From the NCBI RefSeq assembly GCF_017377855.1, contig NZ_JAFREP010000008.1, positions 1 to 64,000 on the forward strand: DNA of 64,000 nucleotides. Reading direction: 5' to 3'. A program made the position numbers and the translations under genes. Source of the DNA: Acanthopleuribacter pedis (GTDB taxonomy: Bacteria > Acidobacteriota > Holophagae > Acanthopleuribacterales > Acanthopleuribacteraceae). Under the pieces are notes generated by a model. It ran no database searches, had not been told where the DNA came from, and was given only the letters and a program-made list of their open reading frames with translations. Positions 45,261 to 54,942 of this stretch are shown in pieces; position 1 is the first letter of the stretch, and each line of letters opens with the position of its first letter.

Positions 45261-46244
45261 GTGAGTACGCTAACCCTTTTGTTTGTTCTCTCTTTTTACG
45301 ACGGCTCCGGCTCTCTACCACTCGTTTATAAAACCCTCGACGGCATGCACACCGCCATTCGAGGCAGCGGCAAATGGGCCGGAAAAACCCTTCCCCAGGC
45401 CGAACTCATCAGCATGTGCGATCACTTGAACCAGCCCCTTTTTCCCGACGTTGAAACCTGGCTGGCTTCTACCACCAACATCGCCATCATGCGCGAAGAA
45501 GACATTAAAAAGTTCGCACAAGAAGCAGGTATCCAAGTCGCCGACGGCAAACACGCCGTTAAAGGTTGGATCAAAGAATCCATCGCGTGGAAGTCGCCCC
45601 CGACCGTGGTCGACAAGGCTACCGCCAACGGCGCCGCCCAAGTAGCCCAAATCAAGGATTACGAAACCTTTATCCTCAACACCTACAGTCGACCGATCAT
45701 TCAAATCAAAGCCAAAGACGATCAGTGGCAGATCTATGCGACGACGTGGCCCGCCGCGACCGAAGACTACAATGCCGCCATCAAAATGGCTTCCAAACTC
45801 ACCAACGACATCAACTACGCCGCCGCCGGCTTCAAAAAACGCACCTCTGAGAAAATCGCTCAGGCCGAGGTTCTTGAACTGCCCATGTTCAAAAATCAAT
45901 ACAACGGTGCTTTTGACGAGTTGAAGAGTTTGTTCGTGTTTACCGAAAGTTCGCAGACCTTCATTGTCAGCAACGCCGCCCGCCTCGGTTCGGTTGCATT
46001 GACTCCCGAGGGTTATATGGTCAACGATCAATTAATGATCGCCGGTTCCTTCGACTTCCTCACCTTCGAACCCAAGTTCTTCGAAGATGAGGATCCGTTC
46101 CGGATGCCCGGTGGTCGTGGTTCCGCCGAGAAAATCGAAACCGACTACCTGCAAAAAGACCCGATTTTGGTGTGGATCTGCCGCCAGGGCTATCAGTTCC
46201 CTATCTTCGTGTCTTTGTTTGGTATCACCGGCAGCGGCAGCTAA
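45261..46244 (+). CDS. Uncharacterised protein, 327 aa
   Basis: GTG at 45261 with GGAGG seven bases upstream. No family recognised. The protein is soluble with a LYLV/KTLDGMHTAIRGSG-type N-terminus and repeated Lys/Ala-rich helices. There is no clear signal peptide or membrane segment. It has a strong promoter, a long leader and a strong bidirectional terminator, so it is a free-standing, probably well expressed unit. Nothing shows its role. Confidence 0.82.
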   Translation: MSTLTLLFVLSFYDGSGSLPLVYKTLDGMHTAIRGSGKWAGKTLPQAELISMCDHLNQPLFPDVETWLASTTNIAIMREEDIKKFAQEAGIQVADGKHAVKGWIKESIAWKSPPTVVDKATANGAAQVAQIKDYETFILNTYSRPIIQIKAKDDQWQIYATTWPAATEDYNAAIKMASKLTNDINYAAAGFKKRTSEKIAQAEVLELPMFKNQYNGAFDELKSLFVFTESSQTFIVSNAARLGSVALTPEGYMVNDQLMIAGSFDFLTFEPKFFEDEDPFRMPGGRGSAEKIETDYLQKDPILVWICRQGYQFPIFVSLFGITGSGS

Positions 46245-46273
46245 ACCAGCGCATCACCCACGATCAAATTACC

Positions 46274-46306
46274 AAAAAGCGCCGCAATCTGTTTGCGGCG
46301 CTTTTT
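46274..46306. terminator. Bidirectional Rho-independent terminator
   Basis: AAAAAGCGCCGCAA (46274-46287) pairs with TTGCGGCGCTTTTT (46293-46306); A and T runs on both sides allow use in either direction. It ends the 45261 gene. Confidence 0.93.
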
Positions 46307-46529
46307 GGGTATGCATGCTCATCTTCTCGGTGACGCCCGGTTATATTTACCTAACCCTTCTACCTAACCTGGCCGTCGTTAACTTACTTTTATGACGTCT
46401 TGTTTAATTTGACCTACCTTTTGCTCCTTTTACGCTTTATCTTCCACTTGCAAGCGCTTGTGTGACGGCCTGACCTGCCGACAAGAAAGAGCGCGCAGGG
46501 TTGTCAATCTCGGACAGAGGAACATCTCC

Positions 46530-49500
46530 TTGAGACACAGCACGGTTAGGTTTTGGGTTGGTTGGGTGAAAGGATGGGCGGGCGGCCTTTTGACGGCCGG
46601 TCTTGCGATGATTTGTTTGGGCGCGGAACGCACACCGCGTTTCTACAGCCTCAACAGCAAAGACGGTCTCTCGGACAACACCGTCTTTCATATCTACCAA
46701 GATCGGAAAGGCTTTTTGTGGTTTTGCACGCAAAACGGCCTCAACCGTTACGATGGTTACCGCTTCGAACATTTTTTAAGTGACCCACGCAGGCCCAACA
46801 GTTTGTCCAGCAGCAACATCAGCATGGTGCGTGGCGACTTACGCGGTGGGTTGTGGTTGGCAACTTGGGGTGGTGGGCTTAATTACTTCGACCCAAGAAG
46901 CGGCAGCTTTACCCATTTCCAACATGACCCAAACCGGCCGGGTACCCTTCCCGACGATTTTGTGCAATGCCTGCACAACACCCGCGGCAATGATTTATGG
47001 ATCGGGACCCGGCGTGCAGGTTTGGTTCGCTTCGATAAGAATCTCAAGCAGTTTTTCCCGATTCCCGTTTTCGCCGAGGATGCGGACCAACAGCGGATCT
47101 GGCACATTGTCCCCAACCGGCGCGGTCAACTCTGGCTGGCCACGGATCGGGGCGTGCGCATTCTGGATGCGGCGCATTACACCGTTTTGCCGCCGCCGCG
47201 GTTGCCCTGCGCACCCTTTGACCTGGGAAACAGCCAGGTCCGAACGCTGTTTCTCGACCAAAGCCACCATTGGTGGATCGGGACCAGTCAGGGCTTGTTG
47301 CGTTACAACCCCGCCACCAAGGCCTGTGATTATTACCCGCTCAAACCCGGCGGGGAACGGCCCGAGGTCGCCGACCAAATTAACACCGTGCTTGAAGATC
47401 GCGGCGCCAACATCTGGGTCGGGACGCAACTGGGCGGCCTGTACCGCTTTCACGAGGAAGAAAACCGCTTTACCAATTACCGCCAAAACCCACGCCTGCT
47501 GTTTACCATCAGTGGCAACGACGTGCGCCATTTGTTTGAGGATTTGTCCGGCAACTTATGGGTCGCCACGCGCCGGGGCGGGGTGGCCAAACTCAATCTC
47601 AAACCGTCGAAATTCCGCAAACTCATTCACCGGGAAGGGCAGGCCGACAGCTTGAAACCCGGCTTGGTGAATGCCATCGACAGCGATGACGGCGGCCATA
47701 TTTGGTTCGGTATGGAAACGGGTGGTTTGACCCGATACAACCGCGACAGCCAAAGCTTCGAACACCTGGTCAGAGATGAAAACAACCCCACGACCCTGAG
47801 CCACAACGAGGTGTTGTCCCTGGCTCACGATCACAATGGCTTCTTGTGGGTCGGTACCAAAAGCGGGTTGAACCGCATGGGTGAGTTCGGGGTGTTTGAG
47901 ACCTTTGCGGTCCGGCCGGACCAGTCCTCGGCGGGCCCCGTCCACGAAGAAATCAACGTGCTCACCGCCCACCGCGAGCAGATGTGGATCGGCACCCCGC
48001 GCGGCCTGTCGGTCTATGAAAAGGGTGTGTTCCGGCACGCCGAGGGCCCCTTGCAACAGGCCGACATCAACCAAATTGCCTTTGACGATGTGGGCCGTGC
48101 CTGGCTGGCAACAGGTACCCAGGGCGTGATCCAAATGGACCCGGACCGATTTGCCGCGACCCGTTTTTTCCAGAGCAACCCCAATGAAGTCAACACCCTT
48201 CCTTCCAATGAAGTGCTTTGTCTGCTGCCCAAGGCGTCCCACCTTTGGTTGGGTATTTACGGCGGTGGCTTAAGCAAATTAAACCTTGCCGACGGTGCGG
48301 TGCAGCGGTTCGAGACCCGTTCGGGGCTGGCGGGTTACACCGTTTGGGGCATTTTGGAGGACTACAAGGGGAATCTTTGGCTCAGTACCTCGCGCGGCCT
48401 GAGCCATTTCCGTCTGAACGACGAAACCTTCCTCAACTACGATACCTTTGACGGGCTTCAGAGCGAGGTGTTCTCACGCGGTGCCTACCATCAAACCGCT
48501 TGGGGGGAAATGGTTTTCGGCGGGGTCGACGGGGCCAACCTCTTTTTTCCCGACCGGATCGAAGCCTACCAATTTGAACCGCCGATGATGATCACCGCCG
48601 TGGACGCCATGGGGAGTCCGATCAACCCCCATCACCAACCCAACGGTCGGCTTGAAATGGTCATGGACCGCTATGACAACGTCATGACCATTTACTTTTC
48701 AGCATTTGATTACACCCAGCCGGAACGCAATCGCTACCGCTACCGGCTCACGCGCCAAGAAACCGAGGCCGTGATCGATCAAACCGAGAATTGGCAGACC
48801 GGCGATCCCCGTGCCTCGGCGACCTTTCAAGATGTATCACCGGGCCGCTACCGTTTCGAACTGTTCGGCGCCGGCCACGAGGGGACTTGGGTCAACGAAG
48901 CACTGCGCTTCGATTTCGAGGTTCGGCCGCCGTTCCACCAAAGTTGGTGGCTCAAATCGGTGCTGATCCTGCTCGGCATCGCCGTACCGGCCTCGGCGAT
49001 CCACTATTTCCGCTTGCGCGAACGTCAGCGCGCCAAGGTCGAGCTGCTCACCCAATCCGAACGGCTGGCGGTGGACGCCAACCAAACCAAAAGTGCCTTT
49101 CTGGCCCACATGAGCCACGAGCTGCGCACCCCGCTGAACCACATCATCGGGTACAGTGAACTCATCGAAGAGGACATCGCGGAACTCACCCCGGAGGAGC
49201 TGGATCTGAACCAAATGGGTGCGGACCTGGCCAAAATCCGCGCGGCGGCGCTGTACCAGCTTACCTTGGTTAACAACATCCTTGAGTTGACCCGCATCGA
49301 GTCGGGCCGCTCCGAGTTGTATTGCGAATGGTTCCAGGTGGAAAAAATCATCGAAAACACCACGTCTCAGATGCAAGCTTTGCTGGAGAAAACCGGCAAC
49401 CAACTGATTGTGGATACCGGGTCGCAACCCTTGGGCGCGATTCACGGCGATCAAGCCAAGGTCCAGAGCATGTTGCTGAACCTGTTGACCAACGCCAATA

Positions 49501-49826
49501 AATTCACCGACCAAGGCACGATTTGGTTCCGCGTACGCCAAAAAAACCACCACATGGCGTTCGAGGTGGAGGATACCGGCATCGGTATGAGCGAAGAACA
49601 AACCCAAAAGCTGTTCCGTGCCTTCGCGCAAATGGTCGACCACAATCAGTACGGCGGTACGGGATTGGGTTTGCATATCTGTAACCACTTTTGCCGCCTG
49701 ATGAACGGCACCATCGAGGTCGAAAGCAAAAAAGGGCGGGGTTCCACCTTTACCATCACCATCCCCCTCGTTTGTGGCGTCCCGGATAGCCCCAAACCCG
49801 AGCCGGAGGCGGCTTACGCGCTTTAG
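46530..49826 (+). CDS. Two-component propeller sensor histidine kinase
   Basis: 1098 aa from TTG at 46530 (AGAGG nine bases upstream). A signal or anchor segment (about 10-30) precedes a large periplasmic part made of repeated WIG/LW(V/I)GT blades (Reg_prop propeller), then a Y_Y_Y-like domain (about 690-800). One membrane helix (about 815-835, SVLILLGIAVPASAIHYF) leads to HisKA with phosphorylatable His in HMSHELRTPLNHI, then HATPase with N-box NLLTNANKF, G1 EDTGIGM and G2 GGTGLGLHI. No receiver or DNA-binding domain is present, so it is an orphan kinase here; the partner must be elsewhere. Likely senses periplasmic polymers. Confidence 0.95.
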   Translation: MRHSTVRFWVGWVKGWAGGLLTAGLAMICLGAERTPRFYSLNSKDGLSDNTVFHIYQDRKGFLWFCTQNGLNRYDGYRFEHFLSDPRRPNSLSSSNISMVRGDLRGGLWLATWGGGLNYFDPRSGSFTHFQHDPNRPGTLPDDFVQCLHNTRGNDLWIGTRRAGLVRFDKNLKQFFPIPVFAEDADQQRIWHIVPNRRGQLWLATDRGVRILDAAHYTVLPPPRLPCAPFDLGNSQVRTLFLDQSHHWWIGTSQGLLRYNPATKACDYYPLKPGGERPEVADQINTVLEDRGANIWVGTQLGGLYRFHEEENRFTNYRQNPRLLFTISGNDVRHLFEDLSGNLWVATRRGGVAKLNLKPSKFRKLIHREGQADSLKPGLVNAIDSDDGGHIWFGMETGGLTRYNRDSQSFEHLVRDENNPTTLSHNEVLSLAHDHNGFLWVGTKSGLNRMGEFGVFETFAVRPDQSSAGPVHEEINVLTAHREQMWIGTPRGLSVYEKGVFRHAEGPLQQADINQIAFDDVGRAWLATGTQGVIQMDPDRFAATRFFQSNPNEVNTLPSNEVLCLLPKASHLWLGIYGGGLSKLNLADGAVQRFETRSGLAGYTVWGILEDYKGNLWLSTSRGLSHFRLNDETFLNYDTFDGLQSEVFSRGAYHQTAWGEMVFGGVDGANLFFPDRIEAYQFEPPMMITAVDAMGSPINPHHQPNGRLEMVMDRYDNVMTIYFSAFDYTQPERNRYRYRLTRQETEAVIDQTENWQTGDPRASATFQDVSPGRYRFELFGAGHEGTWVNEALRFDFEVRPPFHQSWWLKSVLILLGIAVPASAIHYFRLRERQRAKVELLTQSERLAVDANQTKSAFLAHMSHELRTPLNHIIGYSELIEEDIAELTPEELDLNQMGADLAKIRAAALYQLTLVNNILELTRIESGRSELYCEWFQVEKIIENTTSQMQALLEKTGNQLIVDTGSQPLGAIHGDQAKVQSMLLNLLTNANKFTDQGTIWFRVRQKNHHMAFEVEDTGIGMSEEQTQKLFRAFAQMVDHNQYGGTGLGLHICNHFCRLMNGTIEVESKKGRGSTFTITIPLVCGVPDSPKPEPEAAYAL

Positions 49827-50000
49827 CGGTGGTTGCGATGGGGCGAAGCGTGGTTTGGGGTATTTTCCCTCAATGGAGAAGCCGGGTCCGGTTGGGCAAC
49901 AGCCATCGTGCGGGTCGCCCCCTTTGTCACGGTAATCATTGTTTGGGCTATCGGTGGGTCGGAACTTAACAGATTTTGCCGGACGACCGAGACAATAATT
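49827..50000. other. Intergenic, no gene recognised
   Basis: Gap between the histidine kinase stop and the repeat element at 50001; no promoter or terminator noticed. Confidence 0.4.
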
Positions 50001-50271
50001 AGCCCGCATTTCTCACAAGGATTCGTCGCGAGAAGCTGAAAGCCTTGTGAGAACGAAGATTACGACCGAGAGGCGGCGCAGGGGTCCGACCTTTCGCGGG
50101 GCCGACCATTCGCGGGGCCGACCATTCGCGGGGCCGACCATTCGCGGGGCCGACCATTCGGCGTAGCAGCTTAGGCGAAGGCGACTCGACCAAGTAAGGC
50201 GGATGGCCGTCCCCTCGTAATCGCATGGCTTTCGGCTTCGTAGCAGAATTTCTGGTGAGAAATGCGGGCTA
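50001..50271. repeat. Long member of the AGCCCGCAT dispersed palindromic repeat family
   Basis: Ends AGCCCGCATTTCTCACAAGG at the left and GTGAGAAATGCGGGCT at the right. The core has a 16-bp minisatellite (GGGGCCGACCATTCGC) repeated four times, about 50096-50160. The right half matches the reverse complement of the left half of the 54941-55152 copy (CGTAGCAG, GGCGAAGGCG and CTCGACC words). Confidence 0.9.
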
Positions 50272-50523
50272 GGCTTATAAACCCACGGAAAAACGATTTT
50301 GGTAGCAAGAGGGCGAAAATGGCGGAGCGACGCAAGGGTCCATGTTTTCGAGTGGTTCTTCACGGCCATGGTCGCTTAAGCCGTTTTCGATTTCCGTTAA
50401 CCTTTACCGCCGCGGCGAAAACCGCGCTTTTCTGGAGTTGAACCCGTGACATGTATCAAAAATCTTGTGTACGGCGCCGGCTCCGTTCTGTCGCAACTTA
50501 TGTCAAATTGGTCAAAAAGCTTA

Positions 50524-50552
50524 TTGCCACGGATAAGTACTGGTTTTAGAAT
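50524..50552 (+). promoter_or_regulatory. Sigma70-type promoter of the TonB-dependent receptor gene
   Basis: TTGCCA (50524-50529), 17-bp spacer, TAGAAT (50547-50552). Transcription would begin around 50560, about 125 nt before the start codon. Confidence 0.78.
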
Positions 50553-50607
50553 GACTCAAGTTGTTAAACCCAGAGATAATTGGGAATCTGTTTGCCTGAT
50601 GAAATCC

Positions 50608-50646
50608 AAAAACAGCGGGGAAGTTGGCGGCAGGCGGCTGTTTTTT
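50608..50646 (+). terminator. Terminator-like hairpin in the receptor leader (candidate attenuator)
   Basis: AAAAACAGC (50608-50616) can pair with GCTGTTTTT (50637-50645), and the arm ends in a T run. It lies between promoter and start codon. The loop is about 20 nt, so folding is not certain. Confidence 0.45.
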
Positions 50647-50684
50647 GCGTCTGCATCCCAACAACAACCGGTTTTTGGAAAGGA

Positions 50685-53600
50685 ATGAGTGACGTGTACT
50701 TCCGCAACCTGGGGACCCGCATTTGTATCGGCGCGACACTGCTTTGGTTGTGGGCGGGTGCCTGTGCCGCACAAACCACGGGCACCTTGATCGGCACAAC
50801 GCGGTTGGCAGACGGCAGCCCGCTGCCGGGCGTTCAGGTGCGGGCCGAATCACCCAATTTGCAAGGCGTGCGCAACACAACCTCAAGACGGGGCGGCGTG
50901 TACCGCTTTGCCTTCTTACCCGCGGGTAACTACACCATCACGGCCGCCGCCGAGGGCATGAAAACCAGCCAACACGAGATCGTCATCGGCTTAAGCCAAG
51001 TATTTCAACTTGAGTTGGTGATGGAGCCGGCCCCCAGCCAAGAAACCATCGAGGTTCGCGCCGATGTCGCCGCGACCGTGACCACCACCCAGGTCACCGC
51101 CAATTACACCAACGATTTCATCGACAAATTACCCCAGGCGCGCGGCTTGGACGGCATTGCGTTATTGGCCCCCGGCACCACCAACTTCGCCCCCGATGAG
51201 CGACTTACCATTAGCGGCGGGCCTTCCTTTGACAACCTCTACCTGGTGAACGGATCGGTTGCCAATTTTGACAATGTTTCCGGCCGTGCCACCAACCTAC
51301 TGATTGAAGATGCGCTACAGGAACTCACCGTGCTGAGTGGTTCCGTCTCCGCTGAGTTTGGCTACTTCTCCGGCGGGGTCGTCAATGCGGTGACCCGCTC
51401 GGGCGGCAATGATTTTGAAGGAACCCTGCGGTTCCAGTTTTTTAACGACGACTGGCGGGCCCGTACCCCGTTCCAGAAAGAAACCGGTTTTGAACGCGAG
51501 GACGATTTAAGCGACCTCGCCAGCGCGGTTGTGGGTGGACCGATTCTCAAGGATCGCCTTTGGTTTTTTGTTGCGGCGCGCAACGAGCGCAATAACGAGG
51601 ATATCGAGCTCCCCGGCCCCATGGGGTTGGATCCGCTGCTCCGCCAAATGTTGGGGATTCCGCCCGCTTCCGACCCGCCCGGCACCCGTTCTCAAGACGC
51701 CGACCTCACGGATGAACGGTACGAGGTCAAGCTGACCGCCGCCTTTAGCGAACGCCACAACGCCACGCTTTCCTACATGAAACGGGAGGATGAGCAGGAG
51801 AATGGGTTCGATGCGCCCTTTCGACCCATTCACGAAAGTGCCTTGCTTGACTCTTTGCGCACCGAAGAATCGTTGCTTAGCCTGAACTACCGTTTCCAGG
51901 TTTCAGATGCACTGGCATTTGAAGCCGTCTTTTCTGATAAACAAAGCGAAATCGCCGGAGCGTACAGCGAATTTCCCATCAGTGATCCCAGCCGGCGCGC
52001 GGCGGTCACGCCGTTCATCGATCAGTTGGGTGGTTTTGGTCTGGTGAACGCGCCCTTTTTGGTCGGCGACCGACCGGATGAACGCGACAACCGCGCCTTC
52101 CGTTTTAAGGCCGGCTACTTGTGGTTGCCGCAAACCACGGGCATTCACAACCTTTCTTTTGGGTATCAGCACTTTGCCGATTCGCGCACCAGTGATAACA
52201 CCGAAACCGCCACCGGCTGGCTGTTCATTGGGATTAGCGACTGGGATGCAGACGGCAACCCCATCCCGGTGGTCGCGCCCGCCTACCCCTTGCCCTTCCT
52301 CCGCCCTGCAACCCTGCAGTACTCGTTTGTAGAAACGCCGGCACTGGGGACGGACTTCGAAATTCAGTCCTGGTATGTTAACGACGAATGGGTGCTCAAC
52401 GATTATTGGCAATTGAATCTGGGCCTGCGTTACGACGCCAACCGCGCCAAAGACAACGATGGTACCACCGTTAGCAAAGACGATGCATTGAGTCCCCGTG
52501 TTTCGGCGCGATACCAATGGCAACAAGGCGAAAACAAGCACCAGGTGGAGGCGAGTTACGCCAATTATGTGGCGCGTTTGTCGGATGTCGCCAACAGTGG
52601 TGCGGCCGGCGGCCAACTTTCGAGCTTCCGTTATACCTACACGGGGCCGACGACCACCTCGCTGGATGAGGTTTATGCCTGGATCGACGAACACATCGGT
52701 CCCGATCCTACCAACCCAATCTCCGTGCAACCCACTTCTGTTTCAAGGGTTAACGCCGCGGGGTTGCGTGTGGCCGACGATTTGAAGTCGCCCAGCTCGC
52801 GGGAATGGCGCTTGGGTTATACCCTTTCGCGTGATGCCCGCCGTTACGTCAAGATCGATTACCTGAACAGGACCTTCGAGGATTATTACGCCACCTTCAT
52901 TAACCTTGACTTGGGACGAACGGCAAACGGTGAAAGCGACATTACCTTGATCGATAACGATCCCGGTTTTTACCAGCGTGATTACGACGCGATTCAGCTT
53001 CAGATGAGTTGGCCGTTGGCCGAGCAGGTTCAATCGGGGGCTTCTTACACCTGGAGCCAACTGATTGGGAACCAGGAGCAGGAAACCACCAGCGGTGCCG
53101 TCCCCCCGGACGGGCTCACCACCTACCCGGAATATGTGGTTCCTGAATTCCAGCCGATTGCTTCAATGAGCGGTGACCTGCGCCACAACCTCAAGTTTTG
53201 GCTGAGTTACAACCGTCCCGTCGCGGGTGGTTTGCTCAACCTTAGCCTGCTGCAACAGGTTCAATCGGCGCGTCCTTACGGGAGTTCCGCGCAAGTGACG
53301 CTTGGTGATCGGTCTTTTGGTTTCCCCGAGAATCCGGGTTATCAAAATGTTGATTTCATCCGCCGCAATTATTTCCTGGAGCCGATTGGGACCCATGAGA
53401 CGGACGCTTTGCTGCAAACCGATCTCGCTGTCAACTACGACTTACCCCTGGGCAAAGTCGACCTGTTTGTGCGGATTGATATCTTTAACATCTTCAATCA
53501 AGACGCCTTGGTCAATCCGAACGGCATAAACCGTACCGTCAATATTACCAATGCCTTCAACGTGTTTAACGAAACGCCCGTTGAGGGCGTTCATTGGGTT

Positions 53601-53687
53601 CGGAGTCCGAATTTCGGTCAGGCGAATTCCTCCGCCGGTTACCAAAGCCCGCGCGAGTTTCGTTTCGACCTCGGCCTCCGTTTTTAG
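50685..53687 (+). CDS. TonB-dependent receptor with carboxypeptidase-regulatory N-terminal domain (Oar-like)
   Basis: 1000 aa from ATG 50685; a GTG at 50694 has better spacing to AGGA and is equally possible. Signal peptide (CIGATLLWLWAGACAAQ). Residues about 30-115 form a CarboxypepD_reg beta-sandwich (LPGVQVRAESP, then GVYRFAFLPAGNYTITA). Residues about 130-240 are the plug (RGLDGIALLAPGTTN, then VSAEFGYFSGGVVNAVTRSG). The remainder is the outer-membrane barrel, ending in a C-terminal aromatic residue (DLGLRF). Large substrate uptake is inferred, and no specific ligand can be told. Such proteins are abundant in Acidobacteriota. Its stop TAG overlaps a dispersed repeat edge (TAGCCCGCAC). Confidence 0.93.
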   Translation: MSDVYFRNLGTRICIGATLLWLWAGACAAQTTGTLIGTTRLADGSPLPGVQVRAESPNLQGVRNTTSRRGGVYRFAFLPAGNYTITAAAEGMKTSQHEIVIGLSQVFQLELVMEPAPSQETIEVRADVAATVTTTQVTANYTNDFIDKLPQARGLDGIALLAPGTTNFAPDERLTISGGPSFDNLYLVNGSVANFDNVSGRATNLLIEDALQELTVLSGSVSAEFGYFSGGVVNAVTRSGGNDFEGTLRFQFFNDDWRARTPFQKETGFEREDDLSDLASAVVGGPILKDRLWFFVAARNERNNEDIELPGPMGLDPLLRQMLGIPPASDPPGTRSQDADLTDERYEVKLTAAFSERHNATLSYMKREDEQENGFDAPFRPIHESALLDSLRTEESLLSLNYRFQVSDALAFEAVFSDKQSEIAGAYSEFPISDPSRRAAVTPFIDQLGGFGLVNAPFLVGDRPDERDNRAFRFKAGYLWLPQTTGIHNLSFGYQHFADSRTSDNTETATGWLFIGISDWDADGNPIPVVAPAYPLPFLRPATLQYSFVETPALGTDFEIQSWYVNDEWVLNDYWQLNLGLRYDANRAKDNDGTTVSKDDALSPRVSARYQWQQGENKHQVEASYANYVARLSDVANSGAAGGQLSSFRYTYTGPTTTSLDEVYAWIDEHIGPDPTNPISVQPTSVSRVNAAGLRVADDLKSPSSREWRLGYTLSRDARRYVKIDYLNRTFEDYYATFINLDLGRTANGESDITLIDNDPGFYQRDYDAIQLQMSWPLAEQVQSGASYTWSQLIGNQEQETTSGAVPPDGLTTYPEYVVPEFQPIASMSGDLRHNLKFWLSYNRPVAGGLLNLSLLQQVQSARPYGSSAQVTLGDRSFGFPENPGYQNVDFIRRNYFLEPIGTHETDALLQTDLAVNYDLPLGKVDLFVRIDIFNIFNQDALVNPNGINRTVNITNAFNVFNETPVEGVHWVRSPNFGQANSSAGYQSPREFRFDLGLRF

Positions 53688-53762
53688 CCCGCACTTCTCA
53701 TCTGGGATCCTGCCGCCGAGTAGAAGCCGGAGCGCCTGATGCGGCTTCAATCTAAGTGCGGA
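53687..53762. repeat. Short member of the AGCCCGCAT family at the receptor 3' end
   Basis: Left edge AGCCCGCACTTCTCAT, internal stem GAAGCC/GGCTTC, right edge TAAGTGCGG. It starts inside the stop codon of the receptor gene and may also act as a transcription stop. Confidence 0.7.
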
Positions 53763-53826
53763 CCATCCCACGTAGATCGGGTATGATCTAGCGTTGTCAA
53801 ACCCTGAAATAAAAGGAACCTTCGCT

Positions 53827-54942
53827 ATGACCGCAGCAGCCGGCCTGTTTGATGATTTTGCCAAGAAACGTTATTTCGGATCCTTGGATGGTTTTCGTGC
53901 GCTGAGCATTATCGCCGTAATTTGGCACCATACCGGCGGCGACATCGTCGACGGCACCATTCCCATGTTGCGGGTTGGTTTCCTCGGCGTTGACATGTTT
54001 TTTGTGATCAGCGGCTTTTTAATTGTGACCTTGCTGCTGCGCGAGCGGGACCGCACCGGTGATATCTCGCTAAAGGGTTTTTACATTCGGCGGACGCTGC
54101 GGATTTTCCCTATTTACTACGCCATCATGGCCGGTTTGGCCGCCTTGTTTTTGTTCGTGCGGCCGGGTTCCGACATGGCCAACGCCTTTTGGCGCGAGCT
54201 CCCCTTTTATTTGACCTACACCTCGAACTGGACCCACGTGGCCGTGTTCGCGGTGGCCTGGTCCTTGGCATGTGAGGAACAATTTTATTTGGTGTATCCA
54301 CCCATTGAAAAGTTCCTGCGCAAGCTGGCGATCCCCGCCATTGTGTTGTTCATTTTTGTGAACCAGTTGGTGAATTTCGGCGTGTTTGATGCGTTTTTCG
54401 AATCCTTGCTGGGGACGGCCGAGTTGGAAGTGCTGCAGGCGACCTTCACCCCGATCTGTTTCGGGGTTCTTGTGGCCCATATCTGCCATTACCGCGAAAG
54501 CTTCGCCAAGCTGGCGCCCATGGTGCAGCACCGCGCGATGCCCCTGGTTTATTGCGGGTTGTTGTTGGTTCTGCTCAACATACCCTTTGAGGACATTTCC
54601 GGGTTCCCGCGTTTGATCGCCCAAATGCTGATGACCTTGCTCCTGCTGAGCTGTGTGATTCGCGAGGACCACCTGCTCGATGGTTCCATGAAGATGTTTG
54701 TGTTTAAGCGCATTGGTTTGGTGAGTTACGGGATGTACCTGTACCACATGTTCGTGCGCGAGGCGATGAGCCGCGGCTTGCCGGAATCGCTGTTTAACCA
54801 ATCGGTGCTGCGCTTCACGATGTGTTTGGTGGTCACCTGGGTGATTGCCGAGGTGAGTTTTAAATTCGTCGAGGCACCGATCTTGGCCTACAAAGACCGC
54901 CTCAAAGAGCGGGCGGAGGCCAAGGCAGCGGCCGGCGCCTAG
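53827..54942 (+). CDS. Acyltransferase 3 family membrane protein (OafA-like)
   Basis: 371 aa from ATG 53827 (AAGGA nine bases upstream). Motifs: LDGFRALSIIAVIWHH at the N-terminus with catalytic His, FLGVDMFFVISGFLI and an RRTLRIFPIYY segment, about ten membrane helices, and a YLYHMFVRE stretch. It transfers acyl groups to sugars of surface polysaccharide or lipids. It begins a run of genes with glycan-related functions. The stop TAG overlaps the left edge of the 54941-55152 repeat. Confidence 0.92.
   Translation: MTAAAGLFDDFAKKRYFGSLDGFRALSIIAVIWHHTGGDIVDGTIPMLRVGFLGVDMFFVISGFLIVTLLLRERDRTGDISLKGFYIRRTLRIFPIYYAIMAGLAALFLFVRPGSDMANAFWRELPFYLTYTSNWTHVAVFAVAWSLACEEQFYLVYPPIEKFLRKLAIPAIVLFIFVNQLVNFGVFDAFFESLLGTAELEVLQATFTPICFGVLVAHICHYRESFAKLAPMVQHRAMPLVYCGLLLVLLNIPFEDISGFPRLIAQMLMTLLLLSCVIREDHLLDGSMKMFVFKRIGLVSYGMYLYHMFVREAMSRGLPESLFNQSVLRFTMCLVVTWVIAEVSFKFVEAPILAYKDRLKERAEAKAAAGA

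Noticed and set aside
48837-50009. Long leftward frame of about 390 codons
   Set aside because: Antisense to the histidine kinase domain and running into repeat; no own motif.
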